Made by a program: the position numbers and the translations under genes. Source: Pseudolactococcus laudensis (GTDB lineage: Bacteria > Bacillota > Bacilli > Lactobacillales > Streptococcaceae). Taken from it: a stretch of DNA of 64,000 nucleotides. Below the pieces are notes generated by a model, which saw only the letters and a program-made list of their open reading frames with translations, ran no database searches and was not told the origin of the DNA. Below are positions 1 through 9,001 of this stretch, in pieces (the first letter of the stretch is position 1; each line of letters starts with the position of its first letter). The DNA lies in NCBI RefSeq assembly GCF_013449735.1, contig NZ_JACBNY010000001.1, positions 1-64,000 on the forward strand, in the 5' to 3' direction.

Positions 1-53
1 CTTTAGGAACTTCAAGAAACGCATTCTCCTCATGAACAAAACCTTAACTAATT

Positions 54-90
54 AAAAAAACAAGCAACTCAACAGTTACTTGCTTTATAG
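54..90 (+). terminator. Intrinsic terminator, probably bidirectional
   Basis: A 9-bp stem (CAAGCAACT / AGTTACTTG, one G-T pair) encloses the loop CAAC at 61-82. Seven A's lie to the left and a short T-rich stretch to the right. It probably ends a gene left of the window. The rest of 1-357 holds only AT-rich promoter-like sequence. Confidence 0.6.
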
Positions 91-295
91 TGGAAAACTA
101 TTTTCCCACACGATTTGACAAAGAGCCTACTTTTTTTTTGTTTGTTTTCATTTGGCGGGAAGTGAGTTTTTAGATAACAGACCTGGAATACTAATGTAGT
201 GCTATTGACAACTAAGGACATGATAATATATCAATATGTTTAATATTGTAATAATTTGTTTATAATGTTAAAATAATCAGTGTAACGTTAGTTAT

Positions 296-323
296 TTGAA
301 TTAAAATGTATATTTATTATAAT
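296..323 (+). promoter_or_regulatory. Possible promoter of the ECF sigma operon
   Basis: TTGAAT at 296-301 and TATAAT at 318-323 are separated by 16 bp, about 35 bp before the first possible start codon. TGTAAC occurs just upstream (281-286) and again at 334-339 and could be an ECF-type element used for autoregulation. That last point is inference. Confidence 0.4.
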
Positions 324-357
324 ACAAATGATATGTAACCTTTTTGGGGAGTAAAAG

Positions 358-912
358 GTGTTATATACAAGGAGTGAAATGGGAAAATCAGGGTTTTCAG
401 CACTCGAGCTAGATGATTTAGTCGAATTTTATGCTGATATGGTTTATAAGATTGCTTTTGTTCGAATGAAAAACAAAAGTGATGCTGAGGATATTTTTCA
501 AGAAGTTTTTCTAAAACTGGTTCGCAATAAAGAGAAGATTAAAAATGAGGTTCACTTGAAGGCTTGGTTAATTCGAGTCACGATTAATTGTTGTAAAAAT
601 CAATTTAATTTAGCTTGGCGGAAAAAGCGGACTGATTTAAGCGATTACCAATTTGAGTATTTACTAGCGGATGTTCAGACTGCTAAGGATTTTCGTATTG
701 ACAATGAAATCAATGATAAGTTGATGTCATCAATTTCAAAATTAACAGATGATCAACGTATGATTTTGCATCTCTTTTATTTTGAGGAGTATTCAGTTAG
801 AGAAATTGGGCAATTAATTGAGTTGACTGAATCAGCTGTTAAAACGAGACTATCACGTGCACGAGTTGCCTTGAAGAAAAAAATGGAAGGAGGGGTGATA
901 ACTGTTGAATGA
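358..912 (+). CDS. ECF-family RNA polymerase sigma factor
   Basis: A 184-residue sigma-70-family protein that should direct RNA polymerase to a small regulon in response to an envelope signal. Region 2 covers roughly residues 18-85 (acidic/aromatic helix with DAEDIFQEVF). Region 4 covers about 125-178 and has a helix-turn-helix (SVREIGQLIELTESAVKTRL). There is no region 1 or 3, as in ECF sigmas. Start choice is open: GTG at 358 has GGGGAG six bases upstream, while ATG at 379 has AAGGAG only four bases upstream. The next gene overlaps the end by 8 bp and looks like its anti-sigma factor. Confidence 0.9.
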   Translation: MLYTRSEMGKSGFSALELDDLVEFYADMVYKIAFVRMKNKSDAEDIFQEVFLKLVRNKEKIKNEVHLKAWLIRVTINCCKNQFNLAWRKKRTDLSDYQFEYLLADVQTAKDFRIDNEINDKLMSSISKLTDDQRMILHLFYFEEYSVREIGQLIELTESAVKTRLSRARVALKKKMEGGVITVE

Positions 913-1481
913 TAACTATAAATTTGATGACTCGTTTGATGAGTTGCTTAAAGAAAAATATGTTGATGCGATGAGTCAAATTAAGGCACCAAATGAGTTG
1001 GTAGATAAGACTAAATTAGCTATAAGAGCGGAATTGGCTACGGAGACCAGGTCAGGTTTTTTTGATAAAAGGATAAAAATGAAATTCTTTTATGGCAGGC
1101 TGTTTTTAGTGGCATTGCTTATACTCTTTATTGGTAGCGGATTCGTGTATTATCATCAGAGGGATCAGATTCATATTATGGCGGTGAGTCAAAATCAAGT
1201 TTCGATGAATAAAAGTTTTTGGGAAGTTTGATACCTCTCATCGAAACCAGAAAAATAAGCCAATTGAAGTGAAGGAGGGCGATGACTCAACAATTATTCC
1301 TGAGTTTATGGCACAAGTTGTACCTAGTAAAATAAAGGGGCAAGTCATTCAGTTAGCACAAGAAGGAGAGTGCTATTATGCGGCTTTTTCAAGGGGGAAA
1401 CGTTATTATTTTCTGACAGGAAAAGATGTTTCTAAAGACGCTTTTATTAATTACCTTAAAAATAAACTAAAAAACCTGTAA
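905..1481 (+). pseudogene. Anti-sigma factor, frameshifted
   Basis: The first part (905-1231) encodes a cytoplasmic N-terminus of about 58 residues and one membrane segment (about 60-83), the usual anti-sigma layout. It stops early at TGA 1229-1231. The next frame continues without a break from about 1221 to 1481 and encodes a plausible extracytoplasmic domain. Removing one T from the TTTTT run at 1216-1220 joins both parts into about 191 residues. Position after the sigma gene, with overlap, supports the role. The change is a +1 shift without a classic slippery heptamer, so decay or a base-calling error is likelier than programmed frameshifting. Confidence 0.7.
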
Positions 1482-1490
1482 CTTTTTGAT

Positions 1491-2366
1491 GTGGTAAAAG
1501 GTATTAATGATGTAGAAAATAATGAAAAGGGAAAAAGAAGATTATTTGCAGGACTTTTACTATCTACCTTGTTTTTAGTTGGCTGTCAAAAGTCGGAAGA
1601 CAAAACTGCACCGCCAAAAGGTAAGTCTGTCAACGTAGAGCAATTGGCGACTCGTGTACGTGGAAAATATGAGGATGACAGTAAGGCTGATTATTCAGGA
1701 GAAAAGTTAACTGTTAAACGCGATGAAAATCTAAAGCTTGATATTGGTTTTGATCCTAAGGATAAGGGGATGAAAGATTTTACAGAAGTTGTTGAAATTT
1801 TTCAAGACCCGGATTTAACTCAATCGTTCAGTACCCAGTTTGTGCTTAATGATGCTCATACGGAAATTCAAGTTAAACCTTGGAAGTCTCCTGTGGCTGC
1901 GATTAGTACACTTGATTTAAAACAAGATGTTGATGGTAATGAAGCAGGTGCCCTTCATCTTTTTGATAAAGGAGAAGGAAAGGATTGGGGGAATCTACCA
2001 CAACTTTATATGGCAGTTAAACGTTCATCTTATAAACTGACAACTGTAGGTTTTTATGATAATAAAGCGTTAGTTAATGTTAAGCTGGATGCTTTATCTA
2101 GAGAAAATATTAGTCGTCTTATCGGTGATTATGAGAGTGCCTATCTTGATGCGACAGATGATTATGATTACAAAAAAGCAGAAGAAGATACCTATAATAA
2201 ATATAGAGAAATTCTTGATAAATCAGACTTAGTAGAATCAAGTGATAAACTCAATATCATGATGAGCAAAAAAGATGGTAAATGGGATATCAAAATGAAA
2301 AATGTTGATGATTCTCAAAATGAGTATCTTCTCCAAAGCTATGTCGGAGACGTGATGGATTATTAA
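1491..2366 (+). CDS. Putative lipoprotein in the ECF sigma operon
   Basis: Has a lipoprotein signal: basic residues (KGKRR), a hydrophobic stretch and the lipobox LVGC, with Cys32 as the predicted lipidation site. The rest is a hydrophilic, Lys/Asp-rich surface domain without a motif I recognise. It starts 9 bp after the anti-sigma stop, so it is probably co-transcribed and may be part of the envelope response. The GTG at 1491 has no good ribosome-binding site, and no better in-frame start is visible, so the start is uncertain. The operon ends at the terminator just downstream. Confidence 0.7.
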   Translation: MVKGINDVENNEKGKRRLFAGLLLSTLFLVGCQKSEDKTAPPKGKSVNVEQLATRVRGKYEDDSKADYSGEKLTVKRDENLKLDIGFDPKDKGMKDFTEVVEIFQDPDLTQSFSTQFVLNDAHTEIQVKPWKSPVAAISTLDLKQDVDGNEAGALHLFDKGEGKDWGNLPQLYMAVKRSSYKLTTVGFYDNKALVNVKLDALSRENISRLIGDYESAYLDATDDYDYKKAEEDTYNKYREILDKSDLVESSDKLNIMMSKKDGKWDIKMKNVDDSQNEYLLQSYVGDVMDY

Positions 2367-2374
2367 GCTTTAAG

Positions 2375-2414
2375 AAACGCTCTTTAGAGTTTGAACTCTA
2401 GAGCGTTTTCTTTA
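2375..2414 (+). terminator. Terminator after the sigma/lipoprotein operon
   Basis: AAACGCTCT (2375-2383) pairs perfectly with AGAGCGTTT (2400-2408). The inner AGAGTT/AACTCT extends the stem, and a TTTCTTT tail follows. Confidence 0.85.
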
Positions 2415-2460
2415 GCTTGTTAGTTGTTGTCTAAAAAAAGTATGGGACTAATCTCAAATT

Positions 2461-2489
2461 TTTACAAGAGCAGTCTTTTTTGATATAAT
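2461..2489 (+). promoter_or_regulatory. pepN promoter
   Basis: TTTACA (2461-2466) and TATAAT (2484-2489) are spaced by exactly 17 bp, giving a short leader before pepN. Confidence 0.8.
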
Positions 2490-2522
2490 GATACAGAATA
2501 ATGAATGATAGCGGAGATGAAC

Positions 2523-5054
2523 ATGAGCGAATTTAAGCATTTATACGATGATTTTAAACCAGAAAATTATAAAATTTTCCTGGATGTTAACCGAGAAACA
2601 AAACGGTTCGAAGGTCAAGTAACTGTAACTGGTGAGAGTCTGACGACTGATATTGCATTTCACCAAAAAGATTTAGAGATTACATCAGTTACCGTCAATG
2701 GTCAAGCAGTCGATTTCAGCTTGGATGAAGCATCTGAAACAGTAGCTTTTAAAGTCCCAGCAACTGGTGAAACGACAGTTGACTTCACTTACTCTGCAGC
2801 TTTAACAGATAACATGACAGGTATTTACCCGTCATATTACGATGCTGACGGTGAGAAAAAACAATTAGTCGGTACGCAGTTTGAGACGCACTTTGCCCGC
2901 CAAGCCTTTCCATCTATTGATGAGCCAGCGGCTAAAGCAACCTTTGATTTGTCAGTGAAATTTGACGAAAAAGACGGCGAAGAAATCGTTTCAAATATGC
3001 CAGAAATTTCAAATGAGAATGGTGTGCATACCTTTGACACAACAGTTAAGATGTCATCTTACCTTTTGGCTTTTGTTTTTGGTGATATGCAGTCAAAACT
3101 TGGCAAAACAAAAAATGGCACACAAGTTGGTGTCTTTGCAACCAAAGCGCATAAAGCACAAGCGCTTGATTTTCCTTTAGATATCGCCATTCGTGTCATC
3201 GAATTTTACGAAGATTACTTCAAAGTCGCATATCCATTGCCACATTCATGGCATATCGGTCTGCCTGACTTTTCAGCAGGCGCGATGGAAAACTGGGGTG
3301 CAATCACTTATCGTGAAGTCGCCTTGCTTGCTGATCCAGATAACTCGACACTTGCTAGCCGCCAATACGTGGCACTTGTCATCGCGCATGAACTTGCACA
3401 CCAATGGTTTGGTGACCTAGTTACTATGGAGTGGTGGGATGACCTCTGGTTGAACGAATCATTCGCTAACATGATGGAATACGTTGCCATTGATGCAATC
3501 GAGCCTGACTGGCACATCTGGGAGCAGTTCTCAGTATCCGAAGCTCCTATGGCACTTAATCGTGATGCCATCGATGGTGTCCAATCAGTCCATGTTGCAG
3601 TTAACCACCCTGACGAAATCAACACGCTCTTTGACGGCGCTATCGTCTATGCCAAAGGCGCTCGTCTTATGGTCATGCTCCGCAAATGGCTCGGCGACAC
3701 TGACTTTTCAGCAGGCCTTCATGCGTATTTTGACGTGCATCAGTATGGCAATACTGTTGGTCGCGATTTGTGGGATGCCTTGTCAGCAGCGTCAGGTCGT
3801 GATGTCTCAGCCTTTATGACATCGTGGATCGAGCAGCCTGGTTATCCTGTATTGAGCGTGTCTGTAGAAAACGATGAACTCGTTTTACGCCAACAACAAT
3901 TCTTTACAGGTGAGGGCGTAGACCAAGGTCGTCTATGGCAAATCCCACTTAACACGAATTGGACTGGTCTGCCTGATGTCTTGTCAGAAGCAGAAGTTAG
4001 AATTCCAGGATTTGCGGCTTTATCAGCTGAAAATGGCGACAAACCACTTCTCTTTAATGCGCAAAATGCCGCACACTATTTGGTCAAATACGATGCAGCA
4101 TTGACTGAAAAAGTAACTGCAGCAGTCCCAACTTTTGATACGATTACAAAAGTTCAACTCATCCAATCTGCCTTGAAATTGGCAGAAGGTGGCTTGTCTG
4201 ACTACGCTGACTTGGTCAACTTGCTTGCGACATTTGATAATGAACCGTCAAATGTTGTCAACTTGGCCATGTCACAAGCGCTTAATGCTCTGAAAATTTT
4301 CATCGACGAATCAACTGATTCAGAAGTCAACTTTAAGAAATTTGTTGCACGTTTGTTTGACAAACAATACAACCGTTTAGGTTGGACTAAAGTTGCCGGG
4401 GAATCATTTAATGATGAGCAATTACGTGCCTTACCAATTTCATGGGAAGTCTACGCTGAAAACGCGGATGCTGTCGCACAATCATCAGAGGTATTTAGCC
4501 AACATGCTACTGATATTCACAGTATTCCAGCTGATATCAGACAAGTTGTCCTGAAAAATGAAATCGTTGAAAACGAAACAGACGAATTAGTTCAAAAGTA
4601 CTTTGATGCTTATGCTAAAACGACTGACCAAACCTTCCAACGTGAGTTGAATGTTGCCGTGTCTAGCACGAAGAAAATGACGACAGTTGAAACGATCATC
4701 TCACAATATCGCAACACTGATTTGGTAAAACCACAAGACTTACGTTTCTGGTTCTCATCACTTGTCAGCCGTGACTTTTCTCAAGCTGCTGCCTTTGAAT
4801 GGTTGGTTGAGAATTGGGATTGGGTGCAAGAAAAGCTAGGCGGAGATATGGCGTCTGGTGACTTTATCAAAGTCATTGGCAATAGCTTTGACACAGAAGC
4901 AAAACTGCAAGCCTTTATCGACTTCACAGAACCATTCAAAAATGAACCAGCCTTTAAACGAATTATCGAAATGGCTAAGACACAAATTGCTGCTAAAATC
5001 GCCTTGTTAGCCGATCAAAAAGCAAAAGTTGTGGCTTTGTTTGAAACGATTTAA
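2523..5054 (+). CDS. pepN: Aminopeptidase N (lysyl aminopeptidase)
   Basis: M1-family zinc aminopeptidase, cytosolic, releasing N-terminal residues from casein-derived and other peptides. Counting from ATG 2523, the substrate-binding GAMEN motif is at residues 253-257, the HEXXH zinc site (HELAH) at 289-293 and the third zinc ligand, Glu, at 312. The length of 843 residues is normal for lactococcal PepN. ATG 2523 is preferred over the in-frame ATG at 2505 because GCGGAG lies six bases before it and the mature start then matches the family. It is monocistronic, with its own promoter and terminator. Confidence 0.96.
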   Translation: MSEFKHLYDDFKPENYKIFLDVNRETKRFEGQVTVTGESLTTDIAFHQKDLEITSVTVNGQAVDFSLDEASETVAFKVPATGETTVDFTYSAALTDNMTGIYPSYYDADGEKKQLVGTQFETHFARQAFPSIDEPAAKATFDLSVKFDEKDGEEIVSNMPEISNENGVHTFDTTVKMSSYLLAFVFGDMQSKLGKTKNGTQVGVFATKAHKAQALDFPLDIAIRVIEFYEDYFKVAYPLPHSWHIGLPDFSAGAMENWGAITYREVALLADPDNSTLASRQYVALVIAHELAHQWFGDLVTMEWWDDLWLNESFANMMEYVAIDAIEPDWHIWEQFSVSEAPMALNRDAIDGVQSVHVAVNHPDEINTLFDGAIVYAKGARLMVMLRKWLGDTDFSAGLHAYFDVHQYGNTVGRDLWDALSAASGRDVSAFMTSWIEQPGYPVLSVSVENDELVLRQQQFFTGEGVDQGRLWQIPLNTNWTGLPDVLSEAEVRIPGFAALSAENGDKPLLFNAQNAAHYLVKYDAALTEKVTAAVPTFDTITKVQLIQSALKLAEGGLSDYADLVNLLATFDNEPSNVVNLAMSQALNALKIFIDESTDSEVNFKKFVARLFDKQYNRLGWTKVAGESFNDEQLRALPISWEVYAENADAVAQSSEVFSQHATDIHSIPADIRQVVLKNEIVENETDELVQKYFDAYAKTTDQTFQRELNVAVSSTKKMTTVETIISQYRNTDLVKPQDLRFWFSSLVSRDFSQAAAFEWLVENWDWVQEKLGGDMASGDFIKVIGNSFDTEAKLQAFIDFTEPFKNEPAFKRIIEMAKTQIAAKIALLADQKAKVVALFETI

Positions 5055-5074
5055 GAGTTAAAAGATAAATGAAA

Positions 5075-5104
5075 AGAGCGCTCAGATTGAGTCGCTTTTT
5101 TTTG
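5075..5104 (+). terminator. pepN terminator
   Basis: AGCG-CTCA pairs with TGAG-(t)-CGCT around a short loop and is followed by eight T's. Confidence 0.8.
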
Positions 5105-5183
5105 CATCAAATTATAGATTGAGATTTAAGAAAGATTTAATAGTTACTTAAGAGACAGCTTGATATTTGCATGATATGATAAT

Positions 5184-5200
5184 AGTATCAACATGATACT
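5184..5200. promoter_or_regulatory. Perfect inverted repeat, likely operator of the ABC exporter
   Basis: AGTATCA-ACA-TGATACT is a 7-3-7 perfect dyad 50 bp before the ABC transporter genes. It lies next to -10-like sequences with TTGATA at 5160-5165. A regulator of the exporter probably binds here; the nearby OmpR-type regulator is one candidate, by inference. Confidence 0.5.
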
Positions 5201-5250
5201 GACAGCGGTACGACGCAGTCGGAAACTTCTGCAGAAAAAGGAGAGCGGAT

Positions 5251-6117
5251 ATGACAGATACAATTTTGTCTTTAAAAAATGTCACTAAAAAATTCGGGCG
5301 TCAGTTGGCGCTTGATAATGTCTCACTTGATGTTAAAAAAGGAGATATCTATGGTTTAATTGGTCGAAATGGCTCGGGTAAGACAACAATTATGAAAGTG
5401 ATTGCTGATTTATCCAATGAGACATATGGTCAAATCACACTTTTGGGTCATGCAAAAGAATCTAGTAAATATAATCAGGGATTAAATCGAATTGGCTCTG
5501 CGATTGAGTCACCTGCAGCCTTTAATGCTTTGAATGCTTATCAAAATATGAAAATTATTTGTTTGCAGCGAGGTATTCACGACTTTTCAGTGATTGATGA
5601 GACTTTAAAATTTGTGAATCTTGCAGATACAGGTAAGAAAAAGTTTAAGCAGTTTTCTCTTGGTATGAAACAGCGTTTGGGTATCGCTATGGCGCTTGTT
5701 AATCAACCAGATTTTCTGATTTTAGATGAACCGATCAATGGTCTAGATCCAATTGCAATCGTGGAATTGCGTGAGTTGCTTGTGAAAATTAATCAGGAGA
5801 GAGAGACAACGATTTTTATTTCAAGTCATATCTTGACAGAATTGTATCAAGTATCGACGCGTTTTGGTTTCATTCATAAAGGTAAGATGATTCAGGAAAT
5901 CACTAAAGATGAGTTTGATGCCATTGTGACAGAAGGAATTGTTGTTAAGGTAGAAGATGCTGCTAAAGCAGCTGTTGTTTTATCTGAAAATGTGACAGAT
6001 GATTTTGAAGTGCTAAGTCAGCACGAAATTAAAATTTCTAGCACATCTTTGAGCGTTGCAGAGATTAATAAATTACTAGTGGTATATGATATTTATGTTG
6101 AGGGAATAGATAAATAA
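5251..6117 (+). CDS. ABC transporter ATP-binding protein, BcrA type
   Basis: A 288-residue ABC ATPase that powers the membrane partner encoded next. Walker A is GRNGSGKTT, the signature is FSLGMKQRL (a non-canonical LSGGQ typical of the BcrA/lantibiotic-immunity branch), and Walker B is LILDEPINGLDP. The C-terminal ~70 residues are the accessory domain common in this branch. Start ATG follows AGGAGAG. The gene pair faces a two-component system on the other strand, an arrangement often seen for antimicrobial-peptide resistance exporters. The substrate cannot be read from sequence. Confidence 0.88.
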   Translation: MTDTILSLKNVTKKFGRQLALDNVSLDVKKGDIYGLIGRNGSGKTTIMKVIADLSNETYGQITLLGHAKESSKYNQGLNRIGSAIESPAAFNALNAYQNMKIICLQRGIHDFSVIDETLKFVNLADTGKKKFKQFSLGMKQRLGIAMALVNQPDFLILDEPINGLDPIAIVELRELLVKINQERETTIFISSHILTELYQVSTRFGFIHKGKMIQEITKDEFDAIVTEGIVVKVEDAAKAAVVLSENVTDDFEVLSQHEIKISSTSLSVAEINKLLVVYDIYVEGIDK

Positions 6118-6177
6118 GACTATATCCTGGAAGACTATTACACAAATTTAGTGAAAACAGTAGGGGAGGAATAAGTG

Positions 6178-6939
6178 ATGGTACGTTTAATGAAAGCAGA
6201 TTTTTATCGTTTAAGTCAGACAACTGGGATTCGCATTACATTATTGGTAGTGGCTGCACTTGGAGTGTTGAGTGTCTTTTTTGAAACTGCTATAACTTCA
6301 GGCGTCAATGTAGATAATGACCTTTTCAAAGAAACGGTCTGGGACTTGCCGCATTTGATGCAAAACACTGTTGCCTCAAGTTCCATTTTGAATTATTGTT
6401 TTATCAGTGTTTTTGTTATACTAATTGGTTTTGAGTTTTCTTTGAAGACCTATAAAAATAGTTTGACATCAGGAACCAGTAGATTGTCGTTCGTTTTTGC
6501 TAAGTATGTGACTGAATTAGTTGTCTTGATTTTATCGACTTTTCTATTTTTTATCATCGTTCTTGTCTCTGGCATCTTTAAATATGGTACAGCAGGTGTA
6601 GATTTATTTTCGATTTTTTCTGAAATGCTACTGTCGTCTGTCGTAATGGGCTTAATGGTCAGTGTATTGTTTAGTCTAGCAACGTTAATTTTGATTTTAA
6701 CTCAGAGTTCAATCATGGCAGCGGTGTTTATTGTGATCTATCCTTTGATTGTTCAGATTGCACAGCTTATAACAAAATCGGATGTCATCAAATATTTTGA
6801 TCTTGCGGGTTTCACTCAAAAGGTCGGATTGAATTTAGTCTCAATGAATGAAAGTCTCCCCTATCTTTTTGTAGGTGTCGCTATTATATTGTTGTCACTA
6901 GTTGGCAGTTCTGTTGTTATTAAACATAAAGAGCTGTAA
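6178..6939 (+). CDS. ABC-2 type exporter permease
   Basis: A 253-residue integral membrane protein with about six hydrophobic segments, partner of the preceding ATPase. It has the short ABC-2 permease layout of bacitracin and lantibiotic self-protection exporters. ATG 6178 is preferred over the adjacent GTG 6175 because GGGGAGGA ends 7 bp before it. It ends at a bidirectional terminator shared with the convergent kinase gene. The substrate is unknown. Confidence 0.82.
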   Translation: MVRLMKADFYRLSQTTGIRITLLVVAALGVLSVFFETAITSGVNVDNDLFKETVWDLPHLMQNTVASSSILNYCFISVFVILIGFEFSLKTYKNSLTSGTSRLSFVFAKYVTELVVLILSTFLFFIIVLVSGIFKYGTAGVDLFSIFSEMLLSSVVMGLMVSVLFSLATLILILTQSSIMAAVFIVIYPLIVQIAQLITKSDVIKYFDLAGFTQKVGLNLVSMNESLPYLFVGVAIILLSLVGSSVVIKHKEL

Positions 6940-6954
6940 GGTTTACTTGTTGAC

Positions 6955-6993
6955 AAAAAATCTCGCGAGATTTTATACTCACGAGATTTTTTA
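6955..6993. terminator. Bidirectional terminator between exporter and kinase genes
   Basis: AAAAATCTCG (6956-6965) pairs with CGAGATTTTT (6982-6991), with A's on one side and T's on the other, between convergent genes. Confidence 0.8.
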
Positions 6994-7889
6994 TTGGTTT
7001 AATCGGATTAAAAGGTCAATTTTAAAGTCGGTATCTGTTATTTCAATGTTAGGCGTGATATGAATCATGTGACAGAGCTCTTGTATAATATTAAGTCCGA
7101 GTCCAGTGCTTTTATTTGTACGAGATGGCTCATTGGTTTTGAAACGTTCTAATAAAAGTTGCGGGTTGTCAATTTTAGCTTGTAATCCATTGGAAAAACT
7201 AAGTTTCAACCATTTTTCATCAGAAGTGGTCATGGTAACTTGGAGGTAGTCCTTGCCGTGGTTGAGGACGTTGCCAAGAATATTTTGAAAAATTCGTTGT
7301 AAGATAACCACATCAACAATGGTATATTGTTGATCGAGCAGTGAAAAACTAGGTGAAATTTGACGTTCCTCAAAGCCTTCATAATAAAGGAAAAGACTTT
7401 CACGTAAGCTTTCAGATATATCTATTATTTCTAAGTTAAGGGAGATATTCTTTTCTTGAATTAAATTATACTCATGAGATAGTCAAGGTAGTGTTTGATA
7501 CTGGTCAAACTATTATCGATTTTAGAGACGATTTCTTGATTTTCAGTAGGCACCGTTTTTTCAAGTAGTTGTGTGTAGCCAGATGCAACGGTGAGAGGTG
7601 TTTTTAGATCATGGGTTAAATTGGTTAAGATTTCGTGCAGTAATTTATCTTTTTTGACTTGCTCCCGATGAAAGGTTTTATTCTTACGAATCAGGCGATT
7701 GTTTTGATTCAATAAATTTTTTATCCAAGGATTTTTGGTTGTCGAAGTTATCTCGGCGTTTGTTTCTTTTTCAGCAATAAAAGTCACTTGGCGCGTGATT
7801 TGCTGTAAATCAAATAGGACAAGTGCTAAATAAACGCTTAAGATAATTGTAGTAAGCAAAAAGAGGAGTAACAAAATAAGCATCATCAT
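6991..7889 (-). pseudogene. Sensor histidine kinase, frameshifted
   Basis: The N-terminal half (7889 down to 7461) has one membrane segment and the HisKA box (NLTHDLKTPLT, phospho-His). It stops at TAA about 7461. A different frame continues through an HATPase domain with N-box (NVLNH) and G-box (TGLGLNII). Reading across shows a lost base near 7480, after codons for HYLDYL; restoring it gives about 299 residues. The ATG shares its A with the TAA stop of the response regulator, so translation is coupled. As written, the product lacks the catalytic domain, so the regulator would have no cognate kinase. Confidence 0.8.
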
Positions 7890-8572
7890 TAACTCTTTTC
7901 TTTTGCTAAACGGATACCCATACCCCAAACTGTTTCAATGTAGTCGGTTTCTGGATCAGCTGCTTTTAACTTTTTACGGAGATTGCTCAGATGGACATTT
8001 AAGGTATTTTCACCGCCTAGATAATTTTCTTGCCAGACGCGTTCATAAAGATTTTCCTTTGTGAAGATTTTATTTGGATGATTAATGAGTAAGGCCATGA
8101 TTTGATATTCTTTTTGGGCAACGGTGAGCTTAGCGTCTCCAATTCTTAGCTCTAAATTTTCAGGATTTAGAGACAAGTTTTTATAGGCGAAAGTTTTGTC
8201 TGGTAGCATTTCATGGTTTATCTTACGAAGTTGTACATCAATTCTTGCTTGTAATTCATCAAGGTTAAAAGGTTTTGTGAGATAGTCATCGGCACCCAAT
8301 TTTAGCAATTCAACGATTTTCGCCTTATCATCAATCGCTGTCGTGATGATAATAGGTGTTTGACTCGTTTTACGAATTGTTGTTAGGACACTTTCGCCAG
8401 TTACACCAGGTAGCATCAGATCAAGTAAAATCAAATCAAATTGCGCTTGATTGACTTGTAGCAGAGCCTCTGTTCCTGTATTAACGATAGTGAGTTTATG
8501 ATTATCCTTTAATAATAGTTCTAGTAGCTGGCAGATATTGCCGTCATCTTCAACAATCAATAGCTTGCTCAA
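7889..8572 (-). CDS. OmpR-family response regulator
   Basis: 227 residues: an N-terminal receiver domain with the acidic pair near residues 8-10 and phospho-acceptor Asp51 (LLLDLMLPG), Lys in the TKPF loop, and a C-terminal winged helix for DNA binding. Start is TTG with AAGGAG upstream. It precedes the broken kinase and converges with the BcrA-type exporter, its likely target by analogy with peptide-sensing modules. An extended -10-like GGTATAAT lies upstream on the same strand. Confidence 0.9.
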   Translation of the reverse strand: MSKLLIVEDDGNICQLLELLLKDNHKLTIVNTGTEALLQVNQAQFDLILLDLMLPGVTGESVLTTIRKTSQTPIIITTAIDDKAKIVELLKLGADDYLTKPFNLDELQARIDVQLRKINHEMLPDKTFAYKNLSLNPENLELRIGDAKLTVAQKEYQIMALLINHPNKIFTKENLYERVWQENYLGGENTLNVHLSNLRKKLKAADPETDYIETVWGMGIRLAKEKS

Positions 8573-8683
8573 TATAGTCTCCTTGTTAAGTTTTAAATTA
8601 AAGCTGTTACTTCATATTATACCAAATTACAATAAAAATCTAAAATAGTCCCAATAATCCTTTAAAATGTCGTCTTTGAATTA

Positions 8684-8712
8684 TTGAGAATGTTATGGAA
8701 AAATGATAAAAT
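8684..8712 (+). promoter_or_regulatory. Promoter of the NfeD-like/flotillin operon
   Basis: TTGAGA (8684-8689) and TAAAAT (8707-8712) with a 17-bp spacer, about 45 bp before the first gene. Confidence 0.6.
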
Positions 8713-8755
8713 AAGGCATGGCATTTATGTCAAATAATTAGAAGGAGATCATGTT

Positions 8756-8959
8756 TTGGATCTTCAAGATTTCGTATTGTTAAATGAGTCAGGTCGGGTT
8801 ATTGATGTATTTGGTCAAACTGCCAAAGTCCAAGTTAGCACTCTAGAAGGCATCTTTACTATCAATGGAAAATGCCGTGATGAGGAGTTGCGCGTCGGTG
8901 ATTTTGTTAAAGTTGGTCTATTGATTGCAAATAATACCTATTCTGTTGAAAAAATTTAA
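8756..8959 (+). CDS. Small NfeD-like OB-fold protein, flotillin partner
   Basis: A 67-residue soluble protein with the beta-rich pattern of the NfeD C-terminal OB fold (GRVIDVFGQTAKVQV, then a VGDFVKV strand) and no membrane segment. NfeD-family proteins usually sit beside flotillin genes and work with them in membrane microdomains; this looks like an OB-only version. Start is TTG 8756, eight bases after AAGGAG; the ATG at 8751 is out of frame and gives a 10-codon ORF. Flotillin follows 42 bp downstream. The family assignment is by pattern and context only. Confidence 0.6.
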   Translation: MDLQDFVLLNESGRVIDVFGQTAKVQVSTLEGIFTINGKCRDEELRVGDFVKVGLLIANNTYSVEKI

Positions 8960-9001
8960 CAAACTCTTGAGTACTAGAACGTTGTTACAGAGGAGTTTTT
9001 T

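Noticed and set aside
1200-1232. Programmed frameshift in the anti-sigma gene
   Set aside because: The shift needed is +1, the heptamer does not fit a -1 site, and no stimulatory hairpin or rare codon is evident.
5200-5240. Similarity between GCGGTACGACGCAGTCGG...AACTTCTGC here and about 18190-18218
   Set aside because: A suggestive match of about 28 bp, but short, gapped and without clear ends; I could not separate it from chance or a poorly conserved repeat.
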